Below, piece after piece: positions 26,471 through 35,255 of a stretch of 64,000 nt of DNA (its first letter is position 1; each line of letters starts with the position of its first letter). The stretch spans positions 1 to 64,000 of the forward strand of contig NZ_BMMB01000010.1 of the NCBI RefSeq assembly GCF_014645615.1, given 5' to 3'. Source of the DNA: Paenibacillus hunanensis. GTDB taxonomy: Bacteria; Bacillota; Bacilli; Paenibacillales; Paenibacillaceae. A program made the translations under genes and the position numbers. A model generated the notes under the pieces. That model had not been told where the DNA came from. It ran no database searches and was given only the letters and a program-made list of their open reading frames with translations.

Positions 26471-29400
26471 TTAAAGTACAGATCCTTGCTGTTTATGCTT
26501 ATCTATACGCTGCTGTTTACGTTCCTCTTTACGCCATTGTCGCTTTTCCTTCCACTGCGCTACAACCATATACAGCGATGGCACAACAAACAGTGTTAGA
26601 ACAGTAGAGAAGATCAGTCCAAAAATAATAACGACGCCAAGCGGACGGAACAATAGCTCTCCAATCGTGGCAATTGGAATCATACCTACGATAGCTGTTA
26701 ATGATGTTAACAGAATCGGGCGAAAACGTGCCGAAGCCGCCTGAATGACCGCCTCTTTCAGTTCCATCCCTTCATGCCTTGCATCTTCAATAAATTCGAT
26801 CAATACAATACCATTTCGCACGACAATACCCGCCAGTGCAATAATGCCCATAATCGCCATAAAGCCTATAGGTGTTCGTGTAATGAACAGTCCTAATACC
26901 GCACCGGCCGCCGCCAGATAGACTGTAGTCATAATAATAAACGGAATCGATAGGGAATAAAATTGAATCACGATTAGAATGAAAATCATAAATACAGCAA
27001 CTACAAATAGCTGTCCCAGATCACCAAATGTATCGGCTTGATCGGATGTTTCGCCGCCGATTGTCCAGGTGTAGCCCTCAGGAACATTCATCTGTTCTAG
27101 CTTAGGCTTCATATCTGCCATTACCTCAGTTGCAGTGCGTCCATTCACATCGGCTTCAATCGTATTTACACGTTGCAGATCGTAACGATTAATTTGTTGA
27201 ATCGTAAAGCCGGGCTTCATCTGCACCAGTTGTGAGAGTGGAACCTGTGTACCATTGCCATTCGTAACATTCACCTGTTGCAGCAGCTTCGCTGGACTGG
27301 AGGACTGGGCATCGTTCATATATAACTTGATATCGACCAGATGCTGACCGTTATCCAGATCACCCACATTAATGCCGCTCCCCATCATTAATAACGTCTG
27401 GGTAAGATCCTTGTAGTTCACCCCGTAGCGATCCATCGCCTGCTTATTAACAACAAAATCAAGTGCATAATTATCATTGCCCATCGTATCGGTAATACCA
27501 TACGTGCCTGGCGTTTCACTAATGATCTGCTTGACACTATTGGTTAATTTGCGCAGCTCCTCCAGATTGTCGCCAGCAATACGAATGGATACCGGCTTAC
27601 CGACAGATACGCCAAGCGCGGCTCCTTTTACCGATATTTCGATACCCGGAAATTGTTGTTTTAATTGGTTAGACCACTGCTCTGTAATTGTATCTATATC
27701 CATGCCTGCTTTACCGGTAACTAGAATCTGACCATTATTCACTCCACCACCGGAACTGTCACCAAGTCCACTAAAGAGTAGTGGCGCTCCACCACCAGCT
27801 GCATAAGCTGTTCGTTCAACATCAGGCTGCTTGCGTACCCACGCTGCAATTTGTCCGGTAACTTTATCCGTCGCTTGCAATGAAGTTCCAGATGGCAAGG
27901 ATACATTGACGGTAATACGCGGATCTTCTGAAGTGGGGAACAGTTCAACAGGCGTGACTGCTGCCAGCCCATAAATACCTGTGCTGACGATAAGACCGAT
28001 CAATGCGATCAACAGTGGCTTTTGCAAAACACGCGGCATTAATCGATGCGCATAACCGTTGCTAACCGTTTGAATCTGCCGACCTAACAATCCAGCCGGA
28101 CGATCATGATGACGATTGCCTCTTTCCAGCTGTCGCTCTTCATACCATTGTCTAAAAATCGGGATGATTGTTAACGACATAATCATGGATGCCAGCATAC
28201 AGAGTGAGATGACGGTCGGAATAGGCCGTATAAACGAACCCATGTCACCCTGCAACAGCATGAGCGGTACAAAGGCAGAAATGGTTGCAAGCGTCGCTGT
28301 AATAATCGACACAGCGACTTCCTTCGTTCCTTTCACAGCGGCATCGGTTGGACTCTCACCTAACGTGGACAGTCTGCGCTCAATATTGTCATTAACGACG
28401 ACCGCATCATCCACCAGAATGCCAAGTACGATAATCAAACCAACAATCGTAATCTGGTTAAGCGAAATACCCATGCCAGGTAAAAAAATCAAACCCAGTG
28501 CAATCGAGATTGGAATCGCCAGCGCGACAAACCCCGCAGTCAACCAGTTCATCCCAAGTGTACAGATCAAAATAACAGCTGCAATGGCAATGAGCATTTC
28601 CTTGATCAAGTCTTTGAAAATGCGATCCACTTCATTATTTTGAGCAAACAGTGGCTCCAGCTTCACCTTATCTGGCAGTGTTTTTTCCAATGAAGTCATC
28701 TTGGCATCCAAACGTTGCTCCATTGTAGGTACGTCGGAGCCCGTTTGACTGCTAATATCGATGGAAATTGCTGGACTACCATTGTAATAACTCAGATGAC
28801 TTTCAGTCTCCTTGCCCATTGCGATTGTAGCAACATCCTGCAAATAAACAGGGATTTGATCATCATTTTGAGAAATTACAATCGTTTTGAGCTGATTGTA
28901 ATCAGTCGACTTGTCGACTGTAATCTGATACGTGCGATCATCGTAGGTTAAATTACCAGTGGGAACGCGGTTATTTTCACCTTGTATCGCCTGCTGTACT
29001 CGCTCCCACGTAATACCATATTGCTGCAATTTGGACATATTCAATTGAATACGTACTTGCTGCTCTGGAATTCCGGCAATTGCTACTTTTGTAATACCCG
29101 GAACGGAACGTAACTGACTTTGCCATGTCGTCATCAGATCGTTAAGCGCATATAGATTCTGCTTATCCTGGCTGTAAATGACATACGATTTGACAAAGGA
29201 TTGCGTGAGATTGTCATTAACGACAGGTGTATCGGCATCAGCAGGTAATTCCGCCTGTGCATCCTCCACTTTACGTCGCAATTCGTTCCATGTATCCGTT
29301 GCATTCGCATCATCCTCAGCTTGCACCACGATACTGGATACACCGTTGCTGGAGGTGGACGTGATTTTTTTCAGATTCGTTACTTCCTTGATCTTCTGTT

Positions 29401-29596
29401 CCAGTACTTCGGTAACGGTCTTTTCCATCAATTCCGGTGTCGCGCCGGCATACGTAGTCGTAACCGTAGCTGTTTTGATAATAACGTCAGGCATAAGCTG
29501 TTTGGGTAACTGACTGAGCTGGGCTATACCGACAACGATTAACATGATGAAGAACAGGATGGTGATTTTACGCTTTTTCACAAAGTATTGAATCAT
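26471..29596 (-). CDS. RND-family efflux pump (AcrB/SwrC-like)
   Basis: A 1041-residue proton-driven exporter of the RND superfamily with two repeats, each a cluster of six helices and a large extracytoplasmic loop. Helix 1 is within the first 25 residues. The proton-relay aspartate pair is in GILVDDAVVVNDNIERRL near 400, and the second-half equivalent is IALAGIVVRNGIVLIEFIEDA near 910. The C-terminus is basic (WKEKRQWRKEERKQQRIDKHKQQ). It overlaps the adaptor gene by 4 bp. In Gram-positives such pumps (for example SwrC) export surfactants, peptides or antimicrobials. The upstream two-component system suggests induction by an envelope or drug signal. Exact substrate unknown. Confidence 0.92.
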   Translation of the reverse strand: MIQYFVKKRKITILFFIMLIVVGIAQLSQLPKQLMPDVIIKTATVTTTYAGATPELMEKTVTEVLEQKIKEVTNLKKITSTSSNGVSSIVVQAEDDANATDTWNELRRKVEDAQAELPADADTPVVNDNLTQSFVKSYVIYSQDKQNLYALNDLMTTWQSQLRSVPGITKVAIAGIPEQQVRIQLNMSKLQQYGITWERVQQAIQGENNRVPTGNLTYDDRTYQITVDKSTDYNQLKTIVISQNDDQIPVYLQDVATIAMGKETESHLSYYNGSPAISIDISSQTGSDVPTMEQRLDAKMTSLEKTLPDKVKLEPLFAQNNEVDRIFKDLIKEMLIAIAAVILICTLGMNWLTAGFVALAIPISIALGLIFLPGMGISLNQITIVGLIIVLGILVDDAVVVNDNIERRLSTLGESPTDAAVKGTKEVAVSIITATLATISAFVPLMLLQGDMGSFIRPIPTVISLCMLASMIMSLTIIPIFRQWYEERQLERGNRHHDRPAGLLGRQIQTVSNGYAHRLMPRVLQKPLLIALIGLIVSTGIYGLAAVTPVELFPTSEDPRITVNVSLPSGTSLQATDKVTGQIAAWVRKQPDVERTAYAAGGGAPLLFSGLGDSSGGGVNNGQILVTGKAGMDIDTITEQWSNQLKQQFPGIEISVKGAALGVSVGKPVSIRIAGDNLEELRKLTNSVKQIISETPGTYGITDTMGNDNYALDFVVNKQAMDRYGVNYKDLTQTLLMMGSGINVGDLDNGQHLVDIKLYMNDAQSSSPAKLLQQVNVTNGNGTQVPLSQLVQMKPGFTIQQINRYDLQRVNTIEADVNGRTATEVMADMKPKLEQMNVPEGYTWTIGGETSDQADTFGDLGQLFVVAVFMIFILIVIQFYSLSIPFIIMTTVYLAAAGAVLGLFITRTPIGFMAIMGIIALAGIVVRNGIVLIEFIEDARHEGMELKEAVIQAASARFRPILLTSLTAIVGMIPIATIGELLFRPLGVVIIFGLIFSTVLTLFVVPSLYMVVAQWKEKRQWRKEERKQQRIDKHKQQGSVL

Positions 29597-31143
29597 TGCG
29601 TAGCCCCCGCATCCTCTGTGTTAACAGTCGTTGCAGGATTGTCTGGCTGTGCATTGGTTTCTATTGTAGGGGCTACATCACTTCCTTGCTCTATCCCTTG
29701 TTCGACCGTTAGCTGATCACCGTTAAATAGACGATCCGCACCGGTAGTGACCACTTTATCACCAATCTTCAGCCCGCTGATGATCTCATACTGGTTATTG
29801 TAAACTTTACCCAGCTTCACGTTCGTTTGTACTGCCTTGCCATTTACAGCCTTGAATACATGGGGCTGATTACCCGAGCTAATGACTGCTGTCACTGGAA
29901 CGAGCATTCCCTCTGCGGTAGAAACCTGGCGTGAAGCTTGTACGACCTGACCTGGTTTCCAGCTTCGTTGTGGATTATCGATCACGACTTCCACGTTAAT
30001 AGAACCTGTTTTCTCATTCGTCTGCGGACTGAGCTTACTTACTTTGCCTGTGCGCACTTCATCATACAATTGCACACTAACCTGCTGACCTATTTTCCAT
30101 TTCAAAATGTCGCTATCGGCAACCGGTAGCTGTACCTTCAGTTTATTGATGTTACCAATTAAAAATAGGGGTGAGCTACCATTACTGCCTGCTCCTCCAC
30201 CCGCACTGACCGACTGACCAATGGATAGATTTTTTTGTAAAATGGTTCCTGAAGCCGGTGCCTTCATACTTGCACGCGATAGATTCAGCCTTGCGGTTTC
30301 TACAGCGACAACTTTCTGATCATAGGCTGCCTGCGATTGCTGTACACCGGCATTCGCTTTACTTACTCCTGCGTTCGCCTGTTCTACACTTGCCTGAGCG
30401 CTCTGGATACCAACCTGTGCTTCTTTTACAGCTGAAGCGGCTTTGGCACGATCCGCTGCGCTTGCCCCTTCACGAGTGAGCGACAATTTTTGCTGAGCAT
30501 CATTTAACGTAGCCTGCGCATCGGAAAGTGCGGTCTGCGCTTTTTCATAATCCTGCTGTGTCATTAATCCGTTATCCAGCAGAGTTTGCGAACGAGCCGC
30601 CTCTGTTTTTGCCTGGTTATAAGCCGTTTGGGCTTGCGCGACTGCATTTTGCGCTTGAGCCAGCTCCTGTGAGCGTGCACCTGATTGTACATCCTGTTCG
30701 CCAATACGCGCACTTTCCAGCTTCGCCTGTGCGGAAGCAACGCCTGCTCTAGCAGATTGCTGTCCAGCCTTTGCATCGCTAAGCGATGCTCTCGCACTCG
30801 CTAACGATGCTGAGGCAGCAGACACATCTTCCTGTGCATTTTGTAACGCCAATTGCAAGTCCGCAGTATCCAGCCTTGCGATGACCTCACCTTTGCTTAC
30901 GTTATCTCCAATTTCTTTGTTAATTTGAGTGACTGTACCTGCCGTTTGAAAAGAGACAGGTGTCTGCTCATACGCTTCCAATGTACCGGACAGATCATAA
31001 CTCGTGTTTAGCGGTTGCTTTTTCACCGTCATGATCTGTACCGTGCTTGTTGTCGATTGCACTGCTGCTGGCTCACTTGAACATGCTGCCAGTGCCAGTA
31101 TGCATAATGCGGATGTGAAGGCCATCGGCCATTTTTTGCTCAT
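29593..31143 (-). CDS. RND efflux membrane-fusion lipoprotein (HlyD/AcrA type)
   Basis: A 516-residue adaptor. The lipoprotein signal peptide MSKKWPMAFTSALCILALAAC ends in a lipobox with Cys21. The lipoyl halves (GTVTQINKEIGDNVSKGEVIARLDTADL and APASGTILQKNLSIGQSVSAG) flank an unusually long alanine/glutamine-rich helical hairpin, about residues 90-300, with repeated QSA/QAA heptads. Beta-barrel and membrane-proximal domains follow. The ATG at 31143 is chosen because the ORF start at 31209 would place a charged stretch before the signal peptide, and AGGAGG lies 11 bases upstream. It works with the overlapping RND gene as an efflux complex anchored on the outer face of the membrane. Confidence 0.92.
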   Translation of the reverse strand: MSKKWPMAFTSALCILALAACSSEPAAVQSTTSTVQIMTVKKQPLNTSYDLSGTLEAYEQTPVSFQTAGTVTQINKEIGDNVSKGEVIARLDTADLQLALQNAQEDVSAASASLASARASLSDAKAGQQSARAGVASAQAKLESARIGEQDVQSGARSQELAQAQNAVAQAQTAYNQAKTEAARSQTLLDNGLMTQQDYEKAQTALSDAQATLNDAQQKLSLTREGASAADRAKAASAVKEAQVGIQSAQASVEQANAGVSKANAGVQQSQAAYDQKVVAVETARLNLSRASMKAPASGTILQKNLSIGQSVSAGGGAGSNGSSPLFLIGNINKLKVQLPVADSDILKWKIGQQVSVQLYDEVRTGKVSKLSPQTNEKTGSINVEVVIDNPQRSWKPGQVVQASRQVSTAEGMLVPVTAVISSGNQPHVFKAVNGKAVQTNVKLGKVYNNQYEIISGLKIGDKVVTTGADRLFNGDQLTVEQGIEQGSDVAPTIETNAQPDNPATTVNTEDAGATQ

Positions 31144-31239
31144 ACGTGTCGTATCCTCCTGTAATGATTTATATCGTCTGTACCCCTGTCTACAGACTAG
31201 CAAAATCATCTACCAGGCGAATCGTCCATACGTGCAATT

Positions 31240-31270
31240 GCCCTTTTTTTGCCCTTTTGCCCAAAAGGGC
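31240..31270. promoter_or_regulatory. GCCCTTT repeat and palindrome upstream of the efflux genes
   Basis: GCCCTTTT at 31251-31258 mirrored by AAAAGGGC at 31263-31270, preceded by a direct copy GCCCTTT at 31240. It lies about 100-130 bp before the adaptor start and is not followed by a U-tract in either direction. Similar CCTTTGG elements lie upstream of the kinase gene at 33230-33250, so it is a candidate response-regulator site. Confidence 0.5.
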
Positions 31271-31318
31271 AGAATGAAGAACTTGCATGCAAGCTAATTC
31301 ATCATAATTACATAATAA

Positions 31319-31987
31319 TCATAAATGTACGATACCCTTTTCAATCGCAAAAGCGACCGCTTGTGCTCGCGAATCCACGCCAAGCTTATTATAAATATTC
31401 GTTAGATGCGCTTTGACCGTTCGTTCGGAAATGCCCATATCAAAGGCAATATCTTTGCTGCGGTGCCCATGAGCAATCGCCTGTAATACGATCTTTTCCC
31501 GATTGGAAAGTAATACAGCGGAATAGCTCGACTGACTGGATGTCCGAGTCGGTGTAGACGATACGGCTTTGCTACGTGCTTGAAATACAGTTTGCATAAT
31601 TTCAGGTTGTAGCAATGTTTCACCACGAATAGCTGAATCGAGTGTGCGGAATAGATGTTCACGTTTAGAATCCTTCAATAAATACCCTTTCGCTCCCATC
31701 GCCAGCCCTTTGATCATCAGATCGTCCTCATTGTATGTGGTCAGGATAACTACTGGAATCATACACTGCTGCTGTTGCAGCTTCTCCATCGCTTCCAACC
31801 CATCCATAACTGGCATATTCAGATCCATCAGAATTACATCAGGCTGTAACTCCAGTGCTAGTTCCACGGCTATCTGGCCATTCTCTGCTTCGCCGACCAC
31901 TTGATATTCATCACTCGTTTCCAAAATGAGCTTCAGTCCTTCTCTTACAACAAAATGATCATCGACGATCAGTACATTATATTTCAT
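31319..31987 (-). CDS. NarL/FixJ-family response regulator
   Basis: A 222-residue response regulator. The receiver domain (1-120) has the acidic pair in IVDDHFVVREG, the phospho-acceptor Asp in VILMDLNMPVMDG near 55, and the Lys of LLKDSKREHLF near 104. The LuxR-type helix-turn-helix (about 155-220) reads LSNREKIVLQAIAHGHRSKDIAFDMGISERTVKAHLTNIYNKLGV. It starts 10 bp after the cognate kinase gene ends, with AGGAGGG before the ATG. It probably activates the RND efflux operon downstream and its own operon. Confidence 0.92.
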   Translation of the reverse strand: MKYNVLIVDDHFVVREGLKLILETSDEYQVVGEAENGQIAVELALELQPDVILMDLNMPVMDGLEAMEKLQQQQCMIPVVILTTYNEDDLMIKGLAMGAKGYLLKDSKREHLFRTLDSAIRGETLLQPEIMQTVFQARSKAVSSTPTRTSSQSSYSAVLLSNREKIVLQAIAHGHRSKDIAFDMGISERTVKAHLTNIYNKLGVDSRAQAVAFAIEKGIVHL

Positions 31988-31996
31988 ATGACCCTC

Positions 31997-33172
31997 CTAT
32001 CTGAGCGGAATGTTAACCTCGATAATGGTGCCTTTCGGCTTATTCGGTATAATGTTAAATTGTCCATCCATGATTCGCACACGTTCACGAATCCCTAGCA
32101 AGCCGTAATGTCCCGAATGCTTACCGATCTGCGCGCTATCCAATCCTCGGCCATCATCAGTAACGCGGATGACTAGCTGCTCGTCTACAGAGCCAAGCGA
32201 CAATGTTACATGCTGAGCCTGAGCATGACGGGCAATATTTGTCAGACATTCACGCACAATGTGCAGACTATGTTCGATTTGTAATGGCGAAAGTTCGTAA
32301 GGAATAGTAATATCCGACTGCACTGCCATCCCAGTAGCCGTTTGAAAACGAGTTACCTCGTTTTGCAGCATATAAGCAAAATCAGTCTCATTCGCTGACT
32401 CCCAGCGCAAATTATCAATAACTTCACGCGCTTCAGCTAGCGTGATTCGTGCATTATCCATAGAAGACGAGACAATTTCATACGCGCGTTCTGTATTGCC
32501 TTTACCTAAATGTACATGAATCGCTTCAAGCTGCATAATAATACCGACCAGCCCCTGTGCTAAAGTATCATGCAAATCACGTGCCATCCGTTGTCGTTCA
32601 TTCGTAACTGTTAACTCCTCGACCTGCCGGTGCGCCTTTTCCAATTCATCCAAAAAGTTCTGTGTGCGTTCGCGTGCATAATATTGACGTAGCATTAGAT
32701 TCACAATGCTAATTACGATAATATTCATAACCGTCACAAGCGATAACGAAATTGCAAGATTGGCTCCATTGTCGATTGATAACGTATACCAGAGCACAAG
32801 CACATAACCAAGCGCAAGGAAAAAAAACATTTTGACCTTATCATAATAAGCATAGAGAAATTGACCTGCCAGAAGAGGATACAAGCCAAGTTGTGCCAGC
32901 GCATAGCCGTAATGAGAAAAGCATATAATCGACACACTCAGCAACACTTGTACCGTAAAATAAATCCACAGCCACTTTTGCGGGATACGATCAAAAATCC
33001 AGTTCATGCCCATAAATAGTAACAAAAGCAGCATAAGTAGCGCAGTGTATAGTGGCTTCTGCTGGAGTGAAGTGGAGATAATACCAATACCAATTTGAAT
33101 AATAAAGATCCATAATGTTGTAATCTTTCGGGCTTCACGGGCGATCCCCGAAAAATGATGACTATTCTGCAT
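31997..33172 (-). CDS. Sensor histidine kinase, LiaS/DesK-like (HisKA_3)
   Basis: A 391-residue kinase. Five or six hydrophobic helices fill residues 15-165 with almost no external domain, so it probably senses the membrane itself. A short coiled coil precedes the HisKA_3 dimerisation box ARDLHDTLAQGLVGIIMQLEAIH, whose His is near 200. The HATPase_c domain has VRECLTNIARHAQAQ (N-box), VTDDGRGLD (G1) and GHYGLLGIRERV (G2). It is first in a kinase-regulator-adaptor-pump cluster. The start has GGTGAAAGGGTG upstream. Confidence 0.92.
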   Translation of the reverse strand: MQNSHHFSGIAREARKITTLWIFIIQIGIGIISTSLQQKPLYTALLMLLLLLFMGMNWIFDRIPQKWLWIYFTVQVLLSVSIICFSHYGYALAQLGLYPLLAGQFLYAYYDKVKMFFFLALGYVLVLWYTLSIDNGANLAISLSLVTVMNIIVISIVNLMLRQYYARERTQNFLDELEKAHRQVEELTVTNERQRMARDLHDTLAQGLVGIIMQLEAIHVHLGKGNTERAYEIVSSSMDNARITLAEAREVIDNLRWESANETDFAYMLQNEVTRFQTATGMAVQSDITIPYELSPLQIEHSLHIVRECLTNIARHAQAQHVTLSLGSVDEQLVIRVTDDGRGLDSAQIGKHSGHYGLLGIRERVRIMDGQFNIIPNKPKGTIIEVNIPLR

Positions 33173-33229
33173 AATTTCACCCTTTCACCTGTCATTCCAT
33201 TATATCAGGTGTGAGCAATAGCATATTGT

Positions 33230-33250
33230 ACCTTTGGGTATGCCCTTTGG
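33230..33250. promoter_or_regulatory. CCTTTGG direct repeats upstream of the kinase operon
   Basis: CCTTTGGG at 33231-33238 and CCCTTTGG at 33243-33250, 13 bp apart between matching CCTTT cores, about 60-80 bp before the kinase start. They resemble the GCCCTTT elements at 31240-31270. Candidate autoregulatory site. Confidence 0.4.
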
Positions 33251-33351
33251 TCAGTTGTGCTTGTACCTTGCATTCAATTTACCCTTAATCTCCTGCATGA
33301 TATAGGATGAGAAGAAGAAGGATATTGGAATATGTATAAAAGATAAAACAT

Positions 33352-33391
33352 CACAAAAAACAGCCGTCCCTTATGAAAACGACTGTTTTTT
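33352..33391 (-). terminator. Terminator of the Zur-controlled operon
   Basis: AAAAAACAGCCGT at 33355-33367 pairs with ACGACTGTTTTTT at 33379-33391 with one internal mismatch. On the minus strand it is followed by TTTTTTG. It lies 127 bp after the last gene of the operon. Confidence 0.85.
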
Positions 33392-33517
33392 GAGGTAGAC
33401 TATAATGCCAAATCCCCCTACTATTGGGTTGTCTATCGTAAAGCTTTTGTATACGCCATGTATTCCTCATATATCTAACAGGAACTTCAATTCGATTGTT
33501 TTATTAGTCGCGCTACT

Positions 33518-34255
33518 CTAACTACCAGCCGGATATGACCCATTGTGCAGCCTGCGTTGCACAGATGATTGCTCTACCAACCGCCGCAAACGAGCCTGTG
33601 CATCATGACAGACACCACCGTGATAACAGATCAATGTATCAAAATCATAGCTCAGCAGCTGCTCCAGCGAATGCATGGCTGCTGGCAAATCCTCTGTCAA
33701 TTCTACAGGTGGTAGCACCAGCTCATCATCGATATAAAATACGATATCCCCTGCAATTAAAGCACGCTCCTGTCGTAGTAAAAGGCATACATGCCCGGAA
33801 GTATGGCCCGGTGTGTGAATAACCTCCATCCCACCTGCGATATGGAACTGCTGTCTATGGCTGAGATAACGATCAATCCGACCATGTGGTAGCTGTGTCA
33901 GCTGCGATTGCCATGGGACGACATTATTTTTTAAAAGCGGGCGCTCTCCACGTATGTATGGAGCGTCTCCTTCATGTGTATAGAATGTCGCATAACGATT
34001 AGCGGCATCTAATTCTGGTAAGCAGCCGATATGATCCAGATCCTGATGCGTGAATAGCACCGAATCGAGCAATTCTGGAGCAGTACCTGCTGCCTTTAGC
34101 TCATCACTTAATTGCTCATACTGTCCGGGCAATCCGGCATCAATCAGCATCGTGTAGCCCTTATCAGATAAAAGCAGCGGATGAATGATACTGTCTCTAC
34201 CCATAAATTCCATTTCCAGCTCCAGCAACATTACCTGTTCACTTATTTTTTTCAT
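33518..34255 (-). CDS. Metallo-beta-lactamase-fold hydrolase, variant metal motif
   Basis: A 245-residue metallo-hydrolase, last gene of the zinc-limitation operon. The usual H-x-H-x-D-H is replaced by H-Q-D-L-D-H (LFTHQDLDHIG near 70), with Asp in place of the second His. The later ligands appear in VIHTPGHTSGHVCLL near 145 and ALIAGDIVFY near 170. Members hydrolyse esters, lactones or thioesters. Its presence under a Zur box is odd for a zinc enzyme and fits a protein that can use another metal or binds metal weakly; that is inference. It follows folE2 by 36 bp. Confidence 0.85.
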   Translation of the reverse strand: MKKISEQVMLLELEMEFMGRDSIIHPLLLSDKGYTMLIDAGLPGQYEQLSDELKAAGTAPELLDSVLFTHQDLDHIGCLPELDAANRYATFYTHEGDAPYIRGERPLLKNNVVPWQSQLTQLPHGRIDRYLSHRQQFHIAGGMEVIHTPGHTSGHVCLLLRQERALIAGDIVFYIDDELVLPPVELTEDLPAAMHSLEQLLSYDFDTLICYHGGVCHDAQARLRRLVEQSSVQRRLHNGSYPAGS

Positions 34256-34290
34256 CTATGGTGTCACACTCCTCGTTCCATACCGCAGGC

Positions 34291-35202
34291 TTATTCTCTG
34301 CAATAGCTGACGCTACCTATGGCATCATGCTGATGAATCGATTCCTCATTGCGACAGTGGATCGTGAAGCTCTCAATCCACTCTGACTCGTACAGATCGG
34401 CAGCATTAAGGCGTAATATATCCTCTACAAAGCGTGCATTCTCATAAGCTTGCTCCGTAATATATTTTTCATCCGGACGCTTTAGCACCGGATACGGAAT
34501 GCTGCTTGCATTACTCTCTGCCACCTCAAGCAAGCGCTCCTTCCAATTGTCTGGAAGCAAGCCGTGTTTAGGAGTAATCTCCATCGTTATCCGTCCACGC
34601 TGATTATGTGCACTGTATTCACTAATATCACGAGAGCAAGGACACAGTGTTGTAATCTGCACTTCAAGCGTAGCTTTAACATGCAAGGAATGATCTGTAG
34701 AATAAGATAATTCTAATCTGGCAACAGCATGGTTGAGTCCAATATGACCACTACGTGGTGCCTGACGTTCATAATACCAATCATACTCGACCACTAGCTT
34801 CGCCTGTTCTTGTTGCATATGCTGTGCCAGACTTCGGGTTAATGTGCTCAAATCCTCGAATCGATCGCTTAATCCATGCTGACGTGCTAGCTCCAGTTGC
34901 TCGGTCAACCTGCTCATATTAATTCCTCGCGATTGTTGGGATAATGAAGTCGTAAGGTGAAATCGGGCTGTCGTCGTCATCTTGGATGGAGACAACGTCG
35001 AGAGGACAATAAGTGGATAACGAAGATTGCCAATCCCCACTTGATCCAGAGCAAACAGAAAATTATGGTGTGAATTTTGCAAATCTTGCATCCCTTCCGC
35101 CTCTATCGGTTTTTCTCCAGGTACAGATGGAATCGAACCAAATAGCTTTAATCTCGCCGATTTGTCCGGCCAAAGGGATTCGTGCTGCCAATCTTGCTGC
35201 AT
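34291..35202 (-). CDS. folE2: GTP cyclohydrolase FolE2 (type IB)
   Basis: A 303-residue enzyme converting GTP to 7,8-dihydroneopterin triphosphate, the first step of folate synthesis. FolE2 is metal-promiscuous and substitutes for the zinc-dependent FolE when zinc is short; in many bacteria it is Zur-regulated. Seen: VGIGNLRYPL near 57, the active-site cysteine segment LCPCSRDISEYSAHNQRGRI near 190, and PVLKRPDEKYITEQAYENARFVEDILR. Length is normal for the family. It lies 54 bp after the CobW-type gene with AAAGGAG before the ATG, inside the operon headed by the Zur box at 39.6 kb. The zinc-sparing role is therefore strongly supported by context. Confidence 0.95.
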   Translation of the reverse strand: MQQDWQHESLWPDKSARLKLFGSIPSVPGEKPIEAEGMQDLQNSHHNFLFALDQVGIGNLRYPLIVLSTLSPSKMTTTARFHLTTSLSQQSRGINMSRLTEQLELARQHGLSDRFEDLSTLTRSLAQHMQQEQAKLVVEYDWYYERQAPRSGHIGLNHAVARLELSYSTDHSLHVKATLEVQITTLCPCSRDISEYSAHNQRGRITMEITPKHGLLPDNWKERLLEVAESNASSIPYPVLKRPDEKYITEQAYENARFVEDILRLNAADLYESEWIESFTIHCRNEESIHQHDAIGSVSYCRE

Positions 35203-35255
35203 CGTTGTAGGACTCCTTTAGTTATAAATTCAAATGATTATTGTTATATCGTAGT

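Larger units (their letters stand above)
33173..33517. other. Intergenic region, 345 bp
   Basis: Holds the upstream region of the sensor kinase operon, with CCTTTGG-type repeats at 33230-33250, and the terminator of the zinc operon at 33352-33391. No gene was seen. Confidence 0.6.

Noticed and set aside
28116..28643. 175-codon ORF on the plus strand
   Set aside because: Antisense to the RND pump gene; no ribosome binding site and composition that mirrors the real frame.
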